Shown: positions 50,001-63,772, numbered from the stretch's first letter. The stretch: 64,000 nucleotides of DNA from Ricinus communis (GCF_019578655.1 NC_063256.1:3906001-3970000); one strand, 5' to 3'. Numbers and translations: made by a program. The notes: generated by a model from the letters alone, not told the origin.

Positions 50001-52845
50001 TAATTGAATATTTAATAATATATACTATTATAATTAATGCGTATTAAAATACAAAAGATCAAATTATATACTCTAAAATCTGTTTTTTTTTTTTTTTTTT
50101 CTGAAAAACCTGTTTCCATTATTAAATGACCGACTTGTCCTTTTAACTTTGCCATTTTCCAGCAACACTCTTACTGCGCTGGACCCGAAATGTTTCTTTG
50201 CTTTTGATGCATCAACCCTTTCTGCCAAATGCCTAACCCTTTGTACGGTGCAAGAAAAAATAAAATAAAATAATTATTTTCATTGTTTTGAATGTTTATT
50301 ATAAAGATGAAAATAATAAATCATTGGACATTATTTTTTGAGAATAAACAAATTGTTGGACATTTTTATCCTTCAAATGTTATCTTATTTTATGGAAAGG
50401 AAGAAAGTTGCAAAGCTATAGCTTCAAATTTCCCTCAAAATTCTTAAATCAACTCTTATAATTAATTGTACAATTTTGTTTGCATCTCAACTCAACTCCT
50501 CAGTAGTAACTTCTGGAAAACCTTATTTTCCACTGTACAATAACCACAAATTTTCTACATGAAAACAAGTTACTTTAATTGACTGCCCTTTTAAAGTAAC
50601 ACATTAATTGGGTCAAATTTTTATCTTCGTACAAACAAATTTTGAAACACAAGTGTTCCCTCAACAAACCAAAAGAATGAGTTTTGAGTTGTTAGATAAA
50701 ATAACCAGATTTGGTCCAGACAAAAATTGCTAGACTCGTACGTTGGCTGGTGCATACATTACTATATACACAAGACACACACCTGTATAAATTTGTCATT
50801 TTTTTTTTCTTTCTTCTTTCTCATTAATTTTGTCGTGTCACTTTCAAATGGGTGAAATACTACAATCACAATTAAGAAATCCAGAAACAAAATACAAAGG
50901 TAAAGGCCAAATAGGTGTTGAAGTGGCAGAGAAAAGAGCCAAAAGGATTATTGCAATTGCATGTGCACTCTTAAGAAAACAAAACAAACACTCTCACTGC
51001 CGCCGTAAAACTTTAAAACTCTAAAATCACTTTCGCCCTTTACAAAACCAAATTGGCATAACCTTTCCTTAAATTCCCACTAACACAACCACCCAAAATT
51101 CCTCTGCTTCCTTACATTACATTACCCACTTATCCTTTTCTTTTCAAATCATAGGATATCTACATCACTTCTGTCTTCTTTTTGACTTTATCTTTTAAGT
51201 AATTTCTCAGCTCTAATTATTATTATTTTTTATTCGCTGTATATTTTTACTTTTTCTACTTTCACTGTATGTTTTTTTTTTAAATTATTTTCTTTTTTTT
51301 GGAAAAAAAAAAAAAAGGTCACCGTTAGCCTTAAAAATTAGAATTCAAAAGCATTAAAAAGAAAAACATGAAAAAACCAAAAGCTGCTCGGAGAAATCAA
51401 TGCGCACCAGGCCACGTACATAATCAATGAAATTTACTGCTTTTTATCTTTTATTATTATATTTTTAATTTATTTGGTATATGAATTTTGACCCTCTAGG
51501 GACTGGTGCTCAATCGGGATTCGGCTTAGCAATGGCAGGCACGAGCTTCACTTGAAATTTGGGCCTGCCAGGCCCATGCCTATTCTCTGCTGACAGATAC
51601 TGCACTGTTAAATTTTTTTTGTACTCATGCTGTCATTGTAACTTTTATCGGAAAAACAATTTAATAATTATATTTTTCTAAATTACTAAATACAGAAAGA
51701 ATTAGAATAATAGTCATGTTCTGCCAGTACCTAGTTTTTTTTTTTTCTATCCTAAAAGGGTACTTCTAAGACCTTCCAAAAGCAACCCCCACTCGGGCCT
51801 TACTTGTAAAAGTAACGAGGTTAATTTTAATTAACCTCATTACTTTATAATTAAACAAAGAAAAACTCTATTGATTCTGCAAAGTTAATGAATAAGCACT
51901 GTATTAATCTACTCATTCTATGACTCAGACTCCATATATATATATATAATTACTGGGATGTATGAATAATTAATTTGAGTTGATTTGATACTCCAAATAC
52001 CGTGAATCGCGGCCCTGTTATTCCGTCAATCAGTATCAAAATCCAAGCTATGGCTGTTGTTGAAGATTTTATGTCGATTAATAAATCTTGATTAATTGTT
52101 TGATTACTTACACGTGATTACTGATTAAGACATTAATAATCCAGCTAGAAACAAATATTGCATGCCATTAAGTAGAATATTTATAATAATAATAATAATA
52201 TGATATGCATCCAACTGTTTTTGTACTGTCTGTGATTTTTTGACCAACTTTTTAGTTTCGATTTCATGATTACTGAAATGATGAATAGTTAGTTAGTTGT
52301 GATTATATAATGTAACCATTAGACCAATAATGGGTGGACTGAGTTGCATATTGTAAGAGATCCCCGGGGTAGAAACTTCGTGAGTAAGAAGTAAGCAAAA
52401 ATATATTAAACACTTTGACTAATGGATATAAGCACTGTAATATTAAAATTTTCAACATTTTGTTGTAAAAAGGAAAAAGAATTAATATTTCTTTTTAATC
52501 TTTTATTTTCTTTTGAGATAGCATTAGTTGTTAGTATATTAAATTAGTAGAAAGATCCATATGTAAATGGGGATGGTGGTAGGGGCCTGGCTTTTCAATG
52601 TTATCTTTTCCATTTTTTATGATATTTTAATTTTTTTTATCTCATATTAATTGTTATTTTTTAATAACTTATTTAAATTAAAAAAATATTTAATAGACTT
52701 AATTATAAAAAGACTAACTAAATTATCCTTCTCTATACAATGTAAAATTTATTATACATAATCTAATATAAGTATAGAATAAAAAAATTAATGTTATATT
52801 GGATATATAAAATTTCTTATTTGAAAAGTAAATATTTAGTATGAA

Positions 52846-52847
<2 letters not shown>

Positions 52848-52877
<30 letters not shown>
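52848..52877. repeat. (GA)n microsatellite, about 15 units
   Basis: An uninterrupted GA dinucleotide run in intergenic DNA. Confidence 0.9.
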
Positions 52878-52879
<2 letters not shown>

Positions 52880-53576
52880 AATGTGTGACTGGTCTTCCTA
52901 AAAAGAATCGTATAACTAATATGTTTGTGATTAATACTAAAAATTGTATGTTTTTTAAAAAAAAAAATGAAAAAAAGGAAGAAGAAGGAGAGTAGTTACG
53001 GAAAGTTTAAATGTGATAGTTAGGACTCAAAAGGAATACACTAAAGAAGTTGAATGGCTATTTTGGAAGTATATCAGAATTGTAGCAATTACAGTGTAGG
53101 ATGGGATGTGACGAGTTTTGTTGTACAAGAATGGGCTCACAGAATCACTGTGGAACATGTTATCACCCATGTGCAAGACCTAGTCTCTAGACACCCCCCT
53201 TTCTTTTCTTTTTTTCTTTTTCTTTTTTCTGACTAGTTACTTCCTAACAAAATTGTACTTGTTTTAGTTGCAATTGTGGTATGAATAAACTATCTACGAT
53301 GACACACTCGGACCCACAAATTGAGAAGCTTGCATTTCACAGCCTGGGTTAGATTTAATGGGAGGAAGGAAATAGAAGATGATATGATTTTTTCTTTTTT
53401 TTTTTCTATAGACGAAGATCAAATGGAAAAGGAAAGAAAAACATTATATACATATATATGTTAGTCAAATATATTCATTTAATTCATTTACCTAAAGAGA
53501 TTTGGTATTAAATTGACCCAGACTGTCTAAGTCCTAATAGTCGGCTAGGAAGGAAGCCCCAATTTGAAGAATATGG

Positions 53577-53603
53577 TGCATGTGCATGTGCATGTGCATG
53601 TTG
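53577..53603. repeat. (GCATGT)n short tandem repeat
   Basis: Four copies of GCATGT (TGCATG in shifted phase), each containing the RY-like core GCATG. Confidence 0.8.
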
Positions 53604-54671
53604 TAAGAGATGGAAGGAGAGGTATAGGTAGCAATGGTGACATTTACAAAGCTGAAATATGAAACTAATAAAGGGTCGATGCTAGTTAGTAGATAGGAGT
53701 CATTGTTGTAGCTTTAGTGCAGGAACAAGAAAGATGAGGCAAGGAACATATGAACAAAGAAAACCATTCTGGGCGTTGTGCTGTGATTAGATTCCCAACA
53801 ATCTTATTTTCTCATATAACATGTTCTTAATTCTCGAAACAAAATTTGTGCCGGGTCAAATGGAAAAATTCCATTAAGAAAAAAGAGAAACATCATTTGA
53901 CAAATATGTTAGTGAGCTCATTGAGAGAGTTTGTCTCTAATGCTTTCGGATAATAAATTAAGTGAGAATGCAAAAAAGGATTTATGCCATGAAAGCTGCG
54001 GTTTCAACTCATGTTATAGAATCGAGACAGTTAGATTTTAGTAAATGAGAATTAAAGAAAAAAAACTTATATTTTTTCTTAATTGTATAATGATCTTAAA
54101 CCACACTTTAGTTTAAAAATGGAAGGAGTATGTAATTTATATAACACTTTTCACGGTCTGATTGACTTGCTGTTTCAATTCAGTTTGTAAGTTGAATTTC
54201 AGATTCATAACAAAAATTTTCAGAAACGAAACTCGGTTGGCTGCTGAATGATATTATTATTAAAAAAAAAAAAGGGATTCTGTATTTGCAGCAAACGGGC
54301 AATGCTCATAGGTTGCATCAGTTGCATGTGAGTATGGAAGCTTATTAACCATGAGCAAAGGGAAAAGAAAACCACCATACCCCACCTGGGATTTTGGGGA
54401 ATTTCCTCCGAGGAAAGCTACAAAACCACGCGGTTTTATGCCACAAAACAGCCTTTCGTGCTCACATGCGCCTTCTATTTTTCTTTCTTTTATTTTTTTT
54501 CAAGAGTTTCGTTATTTTAAAAGCTAAAACTACATCATATATAATCTTTTTGTTTATTTTTCTTTTTCTGTCCTATATAGCAGCAGTTTATGGTCCCCAG
54601 CAGCAAGTGTTATGTGTTAGTTGTGACTATTAACGGTGGATAAACAGTTCTAAAGTTCTCACTGCAAAGTT

Positions 54672-54680
54672 CTATAAATA
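54672..54680 (+). promoter_or_regulatory. TATA box of the expansin gene
   Basis: CTATAAATA lies about 30 bp before a C/T-rich likely transcription start (about 54705-54715) and 240 bp before the start codon. The leader then probably contains an intron: GTAATC at 54770 to TGCAG at 54915. Confidence 0.6.
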
Positions 54681-54919
54681 CCCCTTCACCCCTTCCCACT
54701 TTTCTTCACTCAACTGCCTCACATTTTCTCTATCTACAGCTCTGTTTCTCTCCAAGTTCCAATCGGCAAGTAATCATCTTGTCTCTTTCTTTCTAATCTT
54801 TAAAAGTATGCCCATTAAAAGAAATGAAAAAAAGAATATATATTGTCCACAAATGTGCTACTAATGGATGAGATTAAGAGAAATGTGCTAATGAAATGGT
54901 TCACTCTGTTTGCAGGAAA

Positions 54920-55894
54920 ATGGCTCCTCTTGTGTTTTTCTTGGTGGGTTTTCTTGCAATGGTGTCATCTGTCAATTGTTATGGTGGTGGTGGTTGGATA
55001 AATGCTCATGCAACTTTCTACGGAGGTGGCGATGCTTCTGGCACAATGGGTATGAACATTTGGCAAAAATGAAGAAGCTTTTTCAAATTTTATACCTAGT
55101 ATAGGATTATCCATTTGACAAAGGTCTGTCGATTTTGATTTGCATGCAGGTGGAGCATGTGGTTATGGTAACCTGTATAGCCAAGGGTATGGAACAAACA
55201 CTGCAGCTTTGAGCACAGCTCTGTTCAACAGTGGGCTTAGTTGTGGATCTTGCTATGAGATTAGGTGTGTTAATGACCCAAAATGGTGTCTGCCTGGCTC
55301 CATTGTGGTCACAGCCACCAATTTCTGCCCCCCAAATAATGCCTTACCTAACAATGCAGGGGGCTGGTGTAACCCTCCTCAGCAACACTTTGACCTCTCT
55401 CAACCCGTTTTCCAGCACATTGCTCAATACAGAGCTGGAATTGTTCCTGTTGCCTACAGAAGGTACTGATATATGTTATTCCCTCCCTTTTGCCTTTTTT
55501 TGACCTTAAGATTAGTTTCTCTTTTGTTAGTTGGGTCTTAGTGAGTAAATTATTATTAATTGGTTTGTGGCTTTCTTTTTCCTGTAGGGTACCCTGCAGA
55601 AGAAGGGGAGGAATAAGGTTCACAATCAACGGTCATTCCTACTTCAACCTAGTCTTAATCACCAACGTAGGTGGTGCTGGTGATGTACATGCAGTAGCAA
55701 TCAAAGGGTCAAGAACTGGTTGGCAAGCAATGTCAAGGAACTGGGGCCAAAACTGGCAGAGCAACACTTATCTCAATGGACAAAGCCTTTCATTTAAGGT
55801 CACTACTAGCGATGGGCGTAGTGTGGTCTCCTATAACGTTGCTCCTGCTAGTTGGTCCTTCGGCCAGACTTTCTCTGGTGCCCAATTCCGCTAG
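54920..55894 (+). CDS. EXPA1: Alpha-expansin (EXPA1-like)
   Basis: Secreted cell-wall loosening protein that acts without hydrolysis at cellulose-xyloglucan contacts. Three exons, 54920-55049, 55150-55462 and 55588-55894, join in frame to 249 residues, the usual length. A signal peptide (about 1-20) precedes [14 protein letters not shown]. The first domain (double-psi beta-barrel) has [15 protein letters not shown], a set of conserved cysteines and the HFD motif in QQHFDLSQP. The C-terminal CBM63 domain begins near [10 protein letters not shown] and carries [13 protein letters not shown] and the Trp residues of SRNWGQNW. Both intron positions are those usual in alpha-expansins. The start at 54920 follows a likely leader intron. 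The choice of EXPA1 over EXPA10/15 rests on memory and on synteny. Confidence 0.95.
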
Positions 55895-58800
55895 GGTCCC
55901 TTTCCAAACTGCCTATCCAATCATGTCCTTCAAATTAAAGGCATCAGTTAGTAATTTAGGGCTTTTACGTAATATAAGATATATATACTTGGAGGTATCA
56001 AAAGTAGTATTTAGTGTGACTTAAGTATACTAGGGTATCTATACTTTGGTGTCTGAAAAGATGGTGAGTCGGTCAAAACGAGCATAGGGCTTATTTTAAA
56101 ATTGCCCCCGTTCTCATTTTGAAGTAATTGTGTCACTTTTACGAGACCTTTTTTTATTAGTATTTTGATGGGTCTTTTCATTTTCCTTCTGCCTGTTACG
56201 AGAAAAGGCAGAAGATGGCTGAGGTGGACTCTTACCACCCGCCACTACCAGCAGCTGAAAAGTTGCTTCCTTCTTTTTCTTTTTTGTTTTTTTCCCCCTT
56301 TCCTTAATGGGTTTTCCGGAGCATTTTTTTAGCTTTCTATTAAGGTCATTGTAATCAACTTTGGGTGATTAATTATTATGCCCTCAGTTGTTATGATTGA
56401 AGTTTGAACTATATATGATTAAATTGTAAATCTCCAATTTCTAATAGTAATGCAAGTAAAAAATGGTTTTGTATTATTACTGTTGGTGTTTTGTCGATTG
56501 TTCTTTTCCTTTTTATCAATTGATTTTGTTTTTTTAGATATGCTTGTTCAACTTGCATATTTAATTAGGCCATCTTTAGGCGTTCCAAGTTCAGTCATCA
56601 CATCTCATGAATAAAACCCTAATGTACCCTATCTCAACTGGCAAATTGTTGCTTTCATCGTCCTTGAAAAAAATGAACATGGTGATTGGCGACCAAGAAA
56701 ATTTGTAAATCAGTACCTACATTTTGCCCAAGTTTTTTTTCTTTTTTTCACTAACCCCTAAACAGGAATAGGAGAATTTTTGAAAATATCTTAAATTTGA
56801 ACTTGCATTGTTTAGTAAATTGCTTTGACTGCTGTAGGAAATACACATTTCACCATCTTTCACTAAAATCAACAAGGTGGATGTATTTCTATGTTATGAA
56901 TGGAGAGCTCGAGAGAGGAGCAGTCGGACCAGTTAAGATCCCTAAATAACCGTTTACTATAATATGAAATTACACATTCAAGTTACAAACATTGCTTTAA
57001 CTATCTTTTAATTCAGTACAAATTCAATATTTAATTAAAAGAAAACACCATTTTGCGACAATTCCACCAAAAAGCTAATGGGTTACTCCTGCAGCACGTC
57101 TTTGTAGCATAATGCTCATGGATGGAGCACCTTTTTTAATTTATCATGAGCTAAGTTGGGAGCTATTTAGCGCATGAGCACACCAGCCATTTAGAGATGG
57201 GAATTAATTAATTGAATTGGTTGTTTCTTAATGCTTGAGAACTGTACGTCCTTTTCGATTGTGGCATTAAGTTGTTGAAGAGAGGTTAGACATTACATCA
57301 TTTACTTATTTATGTGCCTAGTTAACTCCATAATTACCATTGAATCATTTTATTGTATGCTAAGAGACAAATGCAAAATTGCTAAAACTACCCTTAGCAT
57401 AAGATACCAAATTCTCTCAGTAGTGGGTACATATTTTAAGTTAAATTCAAGAGAGCAAGGGTACTGGCCAATTGAATTATGATGGAGCCTTTACCTTAAA
57501 AGTAGCATCTATTGGAGTTGTAGTTGTTAATTGTTACAAGAAAGGAAGAAACGAAGGCCTAATTTTGGGGGTTTTCAATTTGCAGTTTCTGTAACATGTG
57601 AGTAGTATTGAACTATAAAAATAGAGGTTTTTATATATGTTAATTTTACAGCTAAATTTCTACTTCAACTTCTATTACAATGGCTCCCTCCCCTCACAAC
57701 CCAAAAAGAAAAGAGGTGATTCAAGAAATAATTTGTTAGCTGTACTTTGTTTGACAGTGGTTTCATATGAAAATTGCAAAGACATTTCAAATCAATGTCC
57801 CTCTGCTTGTCCCTTAGCTTCCAAGTCCTTTTCTTTGCAGATTGCGTACAAGATTGATATCTTTTTACCAACAGAGTATCTCAGATAAACAAAAATCTCT
57901 GTTTATTAGTCATCAAGCAAACTAAAACTCTAACAAAAATGGTCCGGCATCCCACTGTCCAGGTCTTCCGTTGAAATAAAAATTAAAAAAGAATTAAAAA
58001 AAAGAAACACTTATGAGAATTATACAAATATTTTAATGACTTTTTGTTCCCTTGCTGTGCTCCTGCTTTAATTAAGATACTGGCGAGTAAAATCTTTGTT
58101 TATTCCTGCATGCATATACCAAATTGAATGTTGTTTTCAATTCTGAGCAAGTCTGATGAGGAATCTGACCCATACTCTTCCCTGTTATATTGGAATTTAT
58201 TCAAAATTAAGTAACAATGGTGGTCCACATGGTTCTTAAAGATAATAAATGGATGGTTTTCCTTTTAACCTGTTTTTATCAGTTACGTGTATTCGTTTTA
58301 TAATTTTTTTCAATTGTAGAAAAGGGAAAATGAAAAAACAGAAAGAGTGCGAAAAGGAAATTCCTGAGAGGAGTATGTGGCTTGAAAATCGAAGCAACCA
58401 TGAAGTTTCCCATAAATTTCAATTTGGTTTAGTGGATTGCCAATGCCTTTGTGTCTGTCTGTGTGTGTGTGAAAGGTTTCCAATTGAAGTACAAAATTAC
58501 AAGCTGTTAGTTCTTACTTCTTGTACTGCCTCAAACACTTTGTCTAAATTATTGTAAATGTTTAAAATAATTTATTTATTTATAAATTACTATTAGGATT
58601 TACAAGTTATTATCAAGCTTAATCATTTTAATTTTAGATACGATGTTGGTTCGAGTGCCGGTGACTTGGTGCTTTCTCAAACTTACAATTGCACTGAATT
58701 TTGTACTGCACCTGCAAGTAGGGGATCGAGGAGGGGCAAAATGATTCGTTCATTTTTTTAGTATACATGCTTCAGAGCATTATCTTTTAAAAATTCGGGT

Positions 58801-59219
58801 AAAATTATATTAACTGAAATATGATAAAGAATTAATTACTCAGTTTTTTTTTTATTTCTGATTATTAAATCAAAATAAATAATTTTTCAATTCAATTTAA
58901 CACTTAGTTCTATTAAGATGTGAATTAAAGTTTTATCCACCATCATTAAAATTGAAATTCTAAATAAGAAAATAATTAAATTGACTGATTCAATCGGCTA
59001 ATTTATTTCAGTTTATTTAGAGCCGTTGATGTGTTTTCTTTTACATATACTTATTAGAATGCATAGAAATGTTCACTTCGCTAAAGTTATAAATAAGTGG
59101 ATTACATAAAGTAATTAGTCAAATCTCAATTAAATTTTGATTAATTTGATAAATGAAGAATTATATAATATATAATATTGAAAAGAAGAAACAAGAGGCC
59201 CAACTGTAGAGGAGTCAAC
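55895..59219. other. Intergenic, no gene seen
   Basis: Begins with the expansin 3' UTR. Short frames at 56011 (-), 57637 (+), 57665 (-) and 58249 (+) lack recognisable features. A short GT-rich run lies at about 58449-58471. Confidence 0.5.
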
Positions 59220-59700
59220 ACAAAACGACTGTTAAAAAGAGAGTGGGGGGAAGTAAATCTCGAGCCACGTGTGTGTCAGGTGTTGGTAACCATTAACCCA
59301 CGACAGTAACTGCTTACGTGCTCAACTATCCATATTCAACTTCCAGCCATTGCTTTTTCTTTTTCTAATTTTATTTGGTAATTTTATTACAATATCTAAT
59401 ATTTTTAAGGAAATTATGGGAGAATCCTCCTACAAACTGACGCTACAAACATAAGATTTGGTACAAATTCTGTGTCTGTATGGGATACCTATTGCGGCAC
59501 GTAAGTAGTTTACGACGACAACAGCAGCAGCAACACCTTCCATGTGATTTCGCCGCATATTTCGCTTACCACGTGTCCTTTTCTGCTTCTTCATTTTCCT
59601 CCTTTTGCCCTTTTATCTCTTCTTCCATTCAAATATCTGGACAATCTATTGCCTGCATTCCTTCCATTCAATCCTAATAAATACTCGGTTTAATTGATAA
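59220..59700. promoter_or_regulatory. Cluster of G-box/ACGT elements with a small open frame
   Basis: Two CACGTG palindromes in ABRE-like context (59266-59271, CCACGTGTG; 59570-59575, CCACGTGTC) and one TTACGTGC (about 59314-59321) lie within about 310 bp of otherwise AT-rich DNA. A 65-codon plus-strand frame (59480-59677, starts MGYLLRHV, has a Gln5 run) spans the second box and is unlike known proteins. It may be a promoter for a gene not visible here, or chance. Confidence 0.3.
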
Positions 59701-62520
59701 AAATTAAATAAATTATCGCTCGTTTCAACTCAAATATTATAATGATTTAGTGTATTTATACGAATATCTTAACTTAATTTATTTATTTTACTCTCTCTTC
59801 ATTTGTAATTAGCTGATTTCGCCACTATATTTCACTTCTGAATTGACTTTCTCTTATAAAGTCAAGATGCTTTCTTTTTTCTTAATAATTTAGCTCTAAA
59901 GTGAAAAATCTCGCAACAGGTTTAATATTAGTATTTGAAATGCATTCAATGCGATAATTTATAATTCATTTAGATGTTACTTGTATGGAGAGAACAGGGC
60001 AGCAGTAACAACGTATGACAAGTTTTAATATCAATCCCATTTGCTCTTCCAAGAGAAGAGAAGTCAGTGAATACCATCCTCATGTAAAGAATTTATACGT
60101 CCTTCTCTTTTTGAGATTCTATAGCCATAAAAGAAAGAGAAGCGTCTATTTCTTCTTTTCTTTCTTATTAAAAAAATAATTTATACATTAAAATCTGATT
60201 TAAATGCAAAAAGTATTTAGTGTCGAAAATTAGAGATCCGGAATTCGACTCTTCTCTTTTGTATTGAATAAATTTTCGTTTTTATATTGAATATAAGACG
60301 ATGACTACCTCTTGTTATATAGTCTATAGTAGGTTAGACCTCTTGTTAATAATAAATAAAAAAAAGGATTTATCATTAATGAGACTGTGTCATCTGGGCA
60401 TCTGTTGGCTGTCATAAAACAGTGCGATACATACAGTTAGAGACATTCACAGGGCCTCATGGCAAAACCTACCAGCTATTGAACTACTAATGGCGAACCC
60501 ACCAAACCTACATGCTCATTTATTTTACTGTTTTAGTGGTTAAAAGTATAGAGCATGAAGAAGAGCAGCCTAACCTTTCTCAGTGTCAGTTGATGGTTAG
60601 AGTAGTAGACGCCTAAAGCAACCTCAGCAAGTTGGATTAGAAGAGTTATTGTTGCTCTTTTAATGCATCTAACAATTAATATTTGTTTGGTTTAGCTTCT
60701 AAAGGATTTTAGTGAATGTTTTCGTGAGCATCGAAAGTGTATATAGTTCATAAACGCTTTGTTTATTACTCATTTTATTGTTATTCTGAGCCCCCAGATC
60801 TAACCAAACTATTACACCAACTCATTGAATTGTGCGTACTTCTTCAGGTCTATATATGTAAACACCCATCTTAGATTAGGGCTTCATTGGGCTATCGAAT
60901 TCGGCTTGCATATTCCCTAACAATGTACGCCTAACACTTACAAATTTGGGTTAATCTTTTCACAATGAATTCTATTAAGATTAGTAGTAGAGATAATAAG
61001 AAAAAATGATGATTCAAAATAACAAAGTGATGCAACTATAATTACAATACTAGTTGTTACTATAATTATTTTCTTGTCATTCCCCAGTTTTCACACCTGA
61101 ATGAAAACAAGCTGTTGCATAGTCTTTTATGACTCTTCTTCCTCTATATATGATCATAAAACTTGTACAGCTTTCTGTTACAACTATAATAGCATGGAAA
61201 ATCCATCCAAGAATTGCAGTTTCAAAGATCAAATTTCTGACACATGGACCCTTTGAAAATGGATTATACCAGCGAAGCTTGGACTTTGAGCATTTTATCA
61301 CTAATTTCTCTCTTTCCCTATCAAATCTTGGTATCGAAACCAAAATCTAGCTGAGCTGTGTTTATATTTAAGATAAGATGTCTACCTTCTGGTGGTCGCA
61401 TTATCAAGGTGTTTTTTCATGGGATAAACATGGAAAGTGACCTGAGGGTTCTCCTCATGTGATTCTGTCATTCTGATAAGAATTCCTTAACCTTTCAGCC
61501 GATTGACTCTTCTGCTTTTGTAGTTGGAATAGCTTGAGCAATTAATAGTGTGATTTTTCTTCTAATTATAGAAAAGAGAAGAGAATTAATTCGTTTCTTA
61601 TAAATGAGTGTAATCCAGGTTGGCCAAGGACGGAACAGGAAAATGATATCTCATGAATGAATATAAAAGATGAACCTCTGCTGTTGGCCTAATAAACAGC
61701 TTGAGCTAATCCCTGCCTTATAGTGAAGATAGTCCGGGCTCAAAAATCCTGTCGATCCTCTGTCGTTTTCAAAGTTCTTAAAGCACCAGAATCAAAATCA
61801 AAGATGATATCCTCTCTCAGCAATAGTTGGATGAGGAAGACATAAACTTCATCGTAATCTTTTTTTCAAAAACAAAATTATTATTTCTTTTCCACTGGAA
61901 AAAATGAAAAGAAAGAAACTGTTTACAAACAAGTTTAATTCATAAATGTGGTTTTGACTTACAACAAATATCTATATGGTTATTGCTATATATATATGAT
62001 TCTTAATTTACAGCTGAGAACAGACTTTAGGGGTTGGACAAGGAGGCAGTAGTTTGGTTGCCACAGGTGACCTTGTCATCAAAAAATATAACACCGCAAA
62101 ACCTACTATTTTATATAGTCTGTATACAGAAGATATTGTAATCTCACAGAAGTGATGCCTCATTCCATGGAGTCGGCACCAATCTCATTCTAACAAGTGA
62201 CCAATATCAGGGCATTTCCTATTCACTTTCCATGCCATACAAATACATGTATATGTCTCACTGACTGCTTCTCATGTTCTGCATGGCTAAAAATCCATTG
62301 CAAATACGGCAGCTTCATTTGGTGGACTCTGTAAATTTTAGCGTACGGAAAATTTGGCCAATTTATCCAGCAACAAGATCAGTGTCTGAACAGTAAGATC
62401 CTACCTGAAGCTCAATGTGGCTGCTGTAAGAAACAATTTAGATGTTTAGTAGAAACATTTTAAGATGATTTCCAAGGGCACGAGCAGCTTGAAGTAGCAC
62501 AAGAGAAGTATACAGCCATA

Positions 62521-62573
62521 ATATAACATAACATAACATAGACATAGACATAGACATAGACATAGACGTAGAT
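62521..62573. repeat. Compound ACATA / GACATA tandem repeat
   Basis: About three ACATA pentamers pass into five to six GACATA hexamers, the last altered to GACGTA. On the minus strand the hexamer reads TATGTC and is open in the frame at 62460-62678, where it would encode alternating Tyr-Val. Confidence 0.85.
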
Positions 62574-63772
62574 GATCAAATTGTTCAGAATCTGGAACAA
62601 GGACAAGCAAAAGAAGGCATTATATACCACTATCTTGGCTTCCAACACAAATGTTACAAATATCAAATTGATGATCAAGCATAAAATTATAAAACAAACT
62701 GAAGATGGATAGGGCCATCGAAGTCCTGCACTGGAGATAAGAGTTAAGGAGCTTCTAGTCTAAAACACTGCCATAAATTAGTTTTGCAGTTTCCATCTGA
62801 GATAAATCCCTCTTATGTTACCTTAATCACTAAAAACAATTCGAGCAGTGGGCAAGAATGAAATCAAAAGGATAATTTCTTTCAGAGAAATGTCTTTTTA
62901 CAATTCTGATGAGCAACTAAATTAAACTCACCTTAAGATCATGTGATATGCTAGTTCATGAGACAGACCATATCATGAACTCAAATAAAACAACTATTCT
63001 GGTAGTTCATTAATATCCCTGACAGTTGCTCCCTTACAGATTCTAAGAACAAATTTTAAAAATGCATCGAAAGAATTGGCAGAAAAGTGTTAAGCATACA
63101 AATTTACTTAAAACATTTAAAACACTTCCAAAATACCAACACATAACCAAATAAACCTTTGGAGACTAGAAATGCACTCTATAAATTCTAATCAATGAAA
63201 TGTTCATTCTAGTTTGCTATCTTAGACAACTAATTTCTGAAAGAGTTGCACACAAAAAGCCATCTTATGCGCTTTCCCTCCCTAATTAGGTAATCATACA
63301 GTTCAATGATTACAAGCTGAATATGTATGCTGCATAGCCACTTATCATATAAAGCCCTTTGACATCATTTATGCATTGCTTCCTATAATTGAGGCAGTTC
63401 CTCAAATTAGTTTTTAGTCAACAAACCCTGGTCTAATCAGTAATTTGATGAAGATCACATAACAAGAAGCATAGTCAAATAAATAAATATATATACAGTT
63501 AGTGAACTGGGATATTTTTTAATAGTAAAAGTTTGGATCTTTGTAGTAATTCCTGTTCCTTACACAAACAAATTGACTGAAAATCTATGTAGAGAGAAAT
63601 GGGAACAATTTAAGACGACATTTTTCAAAAATATAGGAAATGGAAATATTGGAGAAATGAGTACACATTATTATATATATATATGAAAAAAAAAAATCAA
63701 GTCTTTGAAAAGAACATAGAAAGATAAGTGGTTATAAGTTCCTTAAGAATAATAAATATAAAAGATGAAAAA

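Larger units (their letters stand above)
45584..54671. other. Gene-poor intergenic DNA upstream of expansin
   Basis: Nine kilobases of AT-rich DNA without a supportable gene. It holds a diverged direct repeat (46191-47072), a short palindrome (51816-51837), a (GA)n run (52848-52877) and a GCATGT repeat (53577-53603). Frames at 48369, 49214 (T-rich), 49556, 50830, 53054 and 54394 show no family features. The last kilobase is presumably the expansin promoter. Confidence 0.5.

Noticed and set aside
61077..61350. Overlapping open frames on both strands
   Set aside because: Equal openness on both strands, no recognisable domain and no splice chain.
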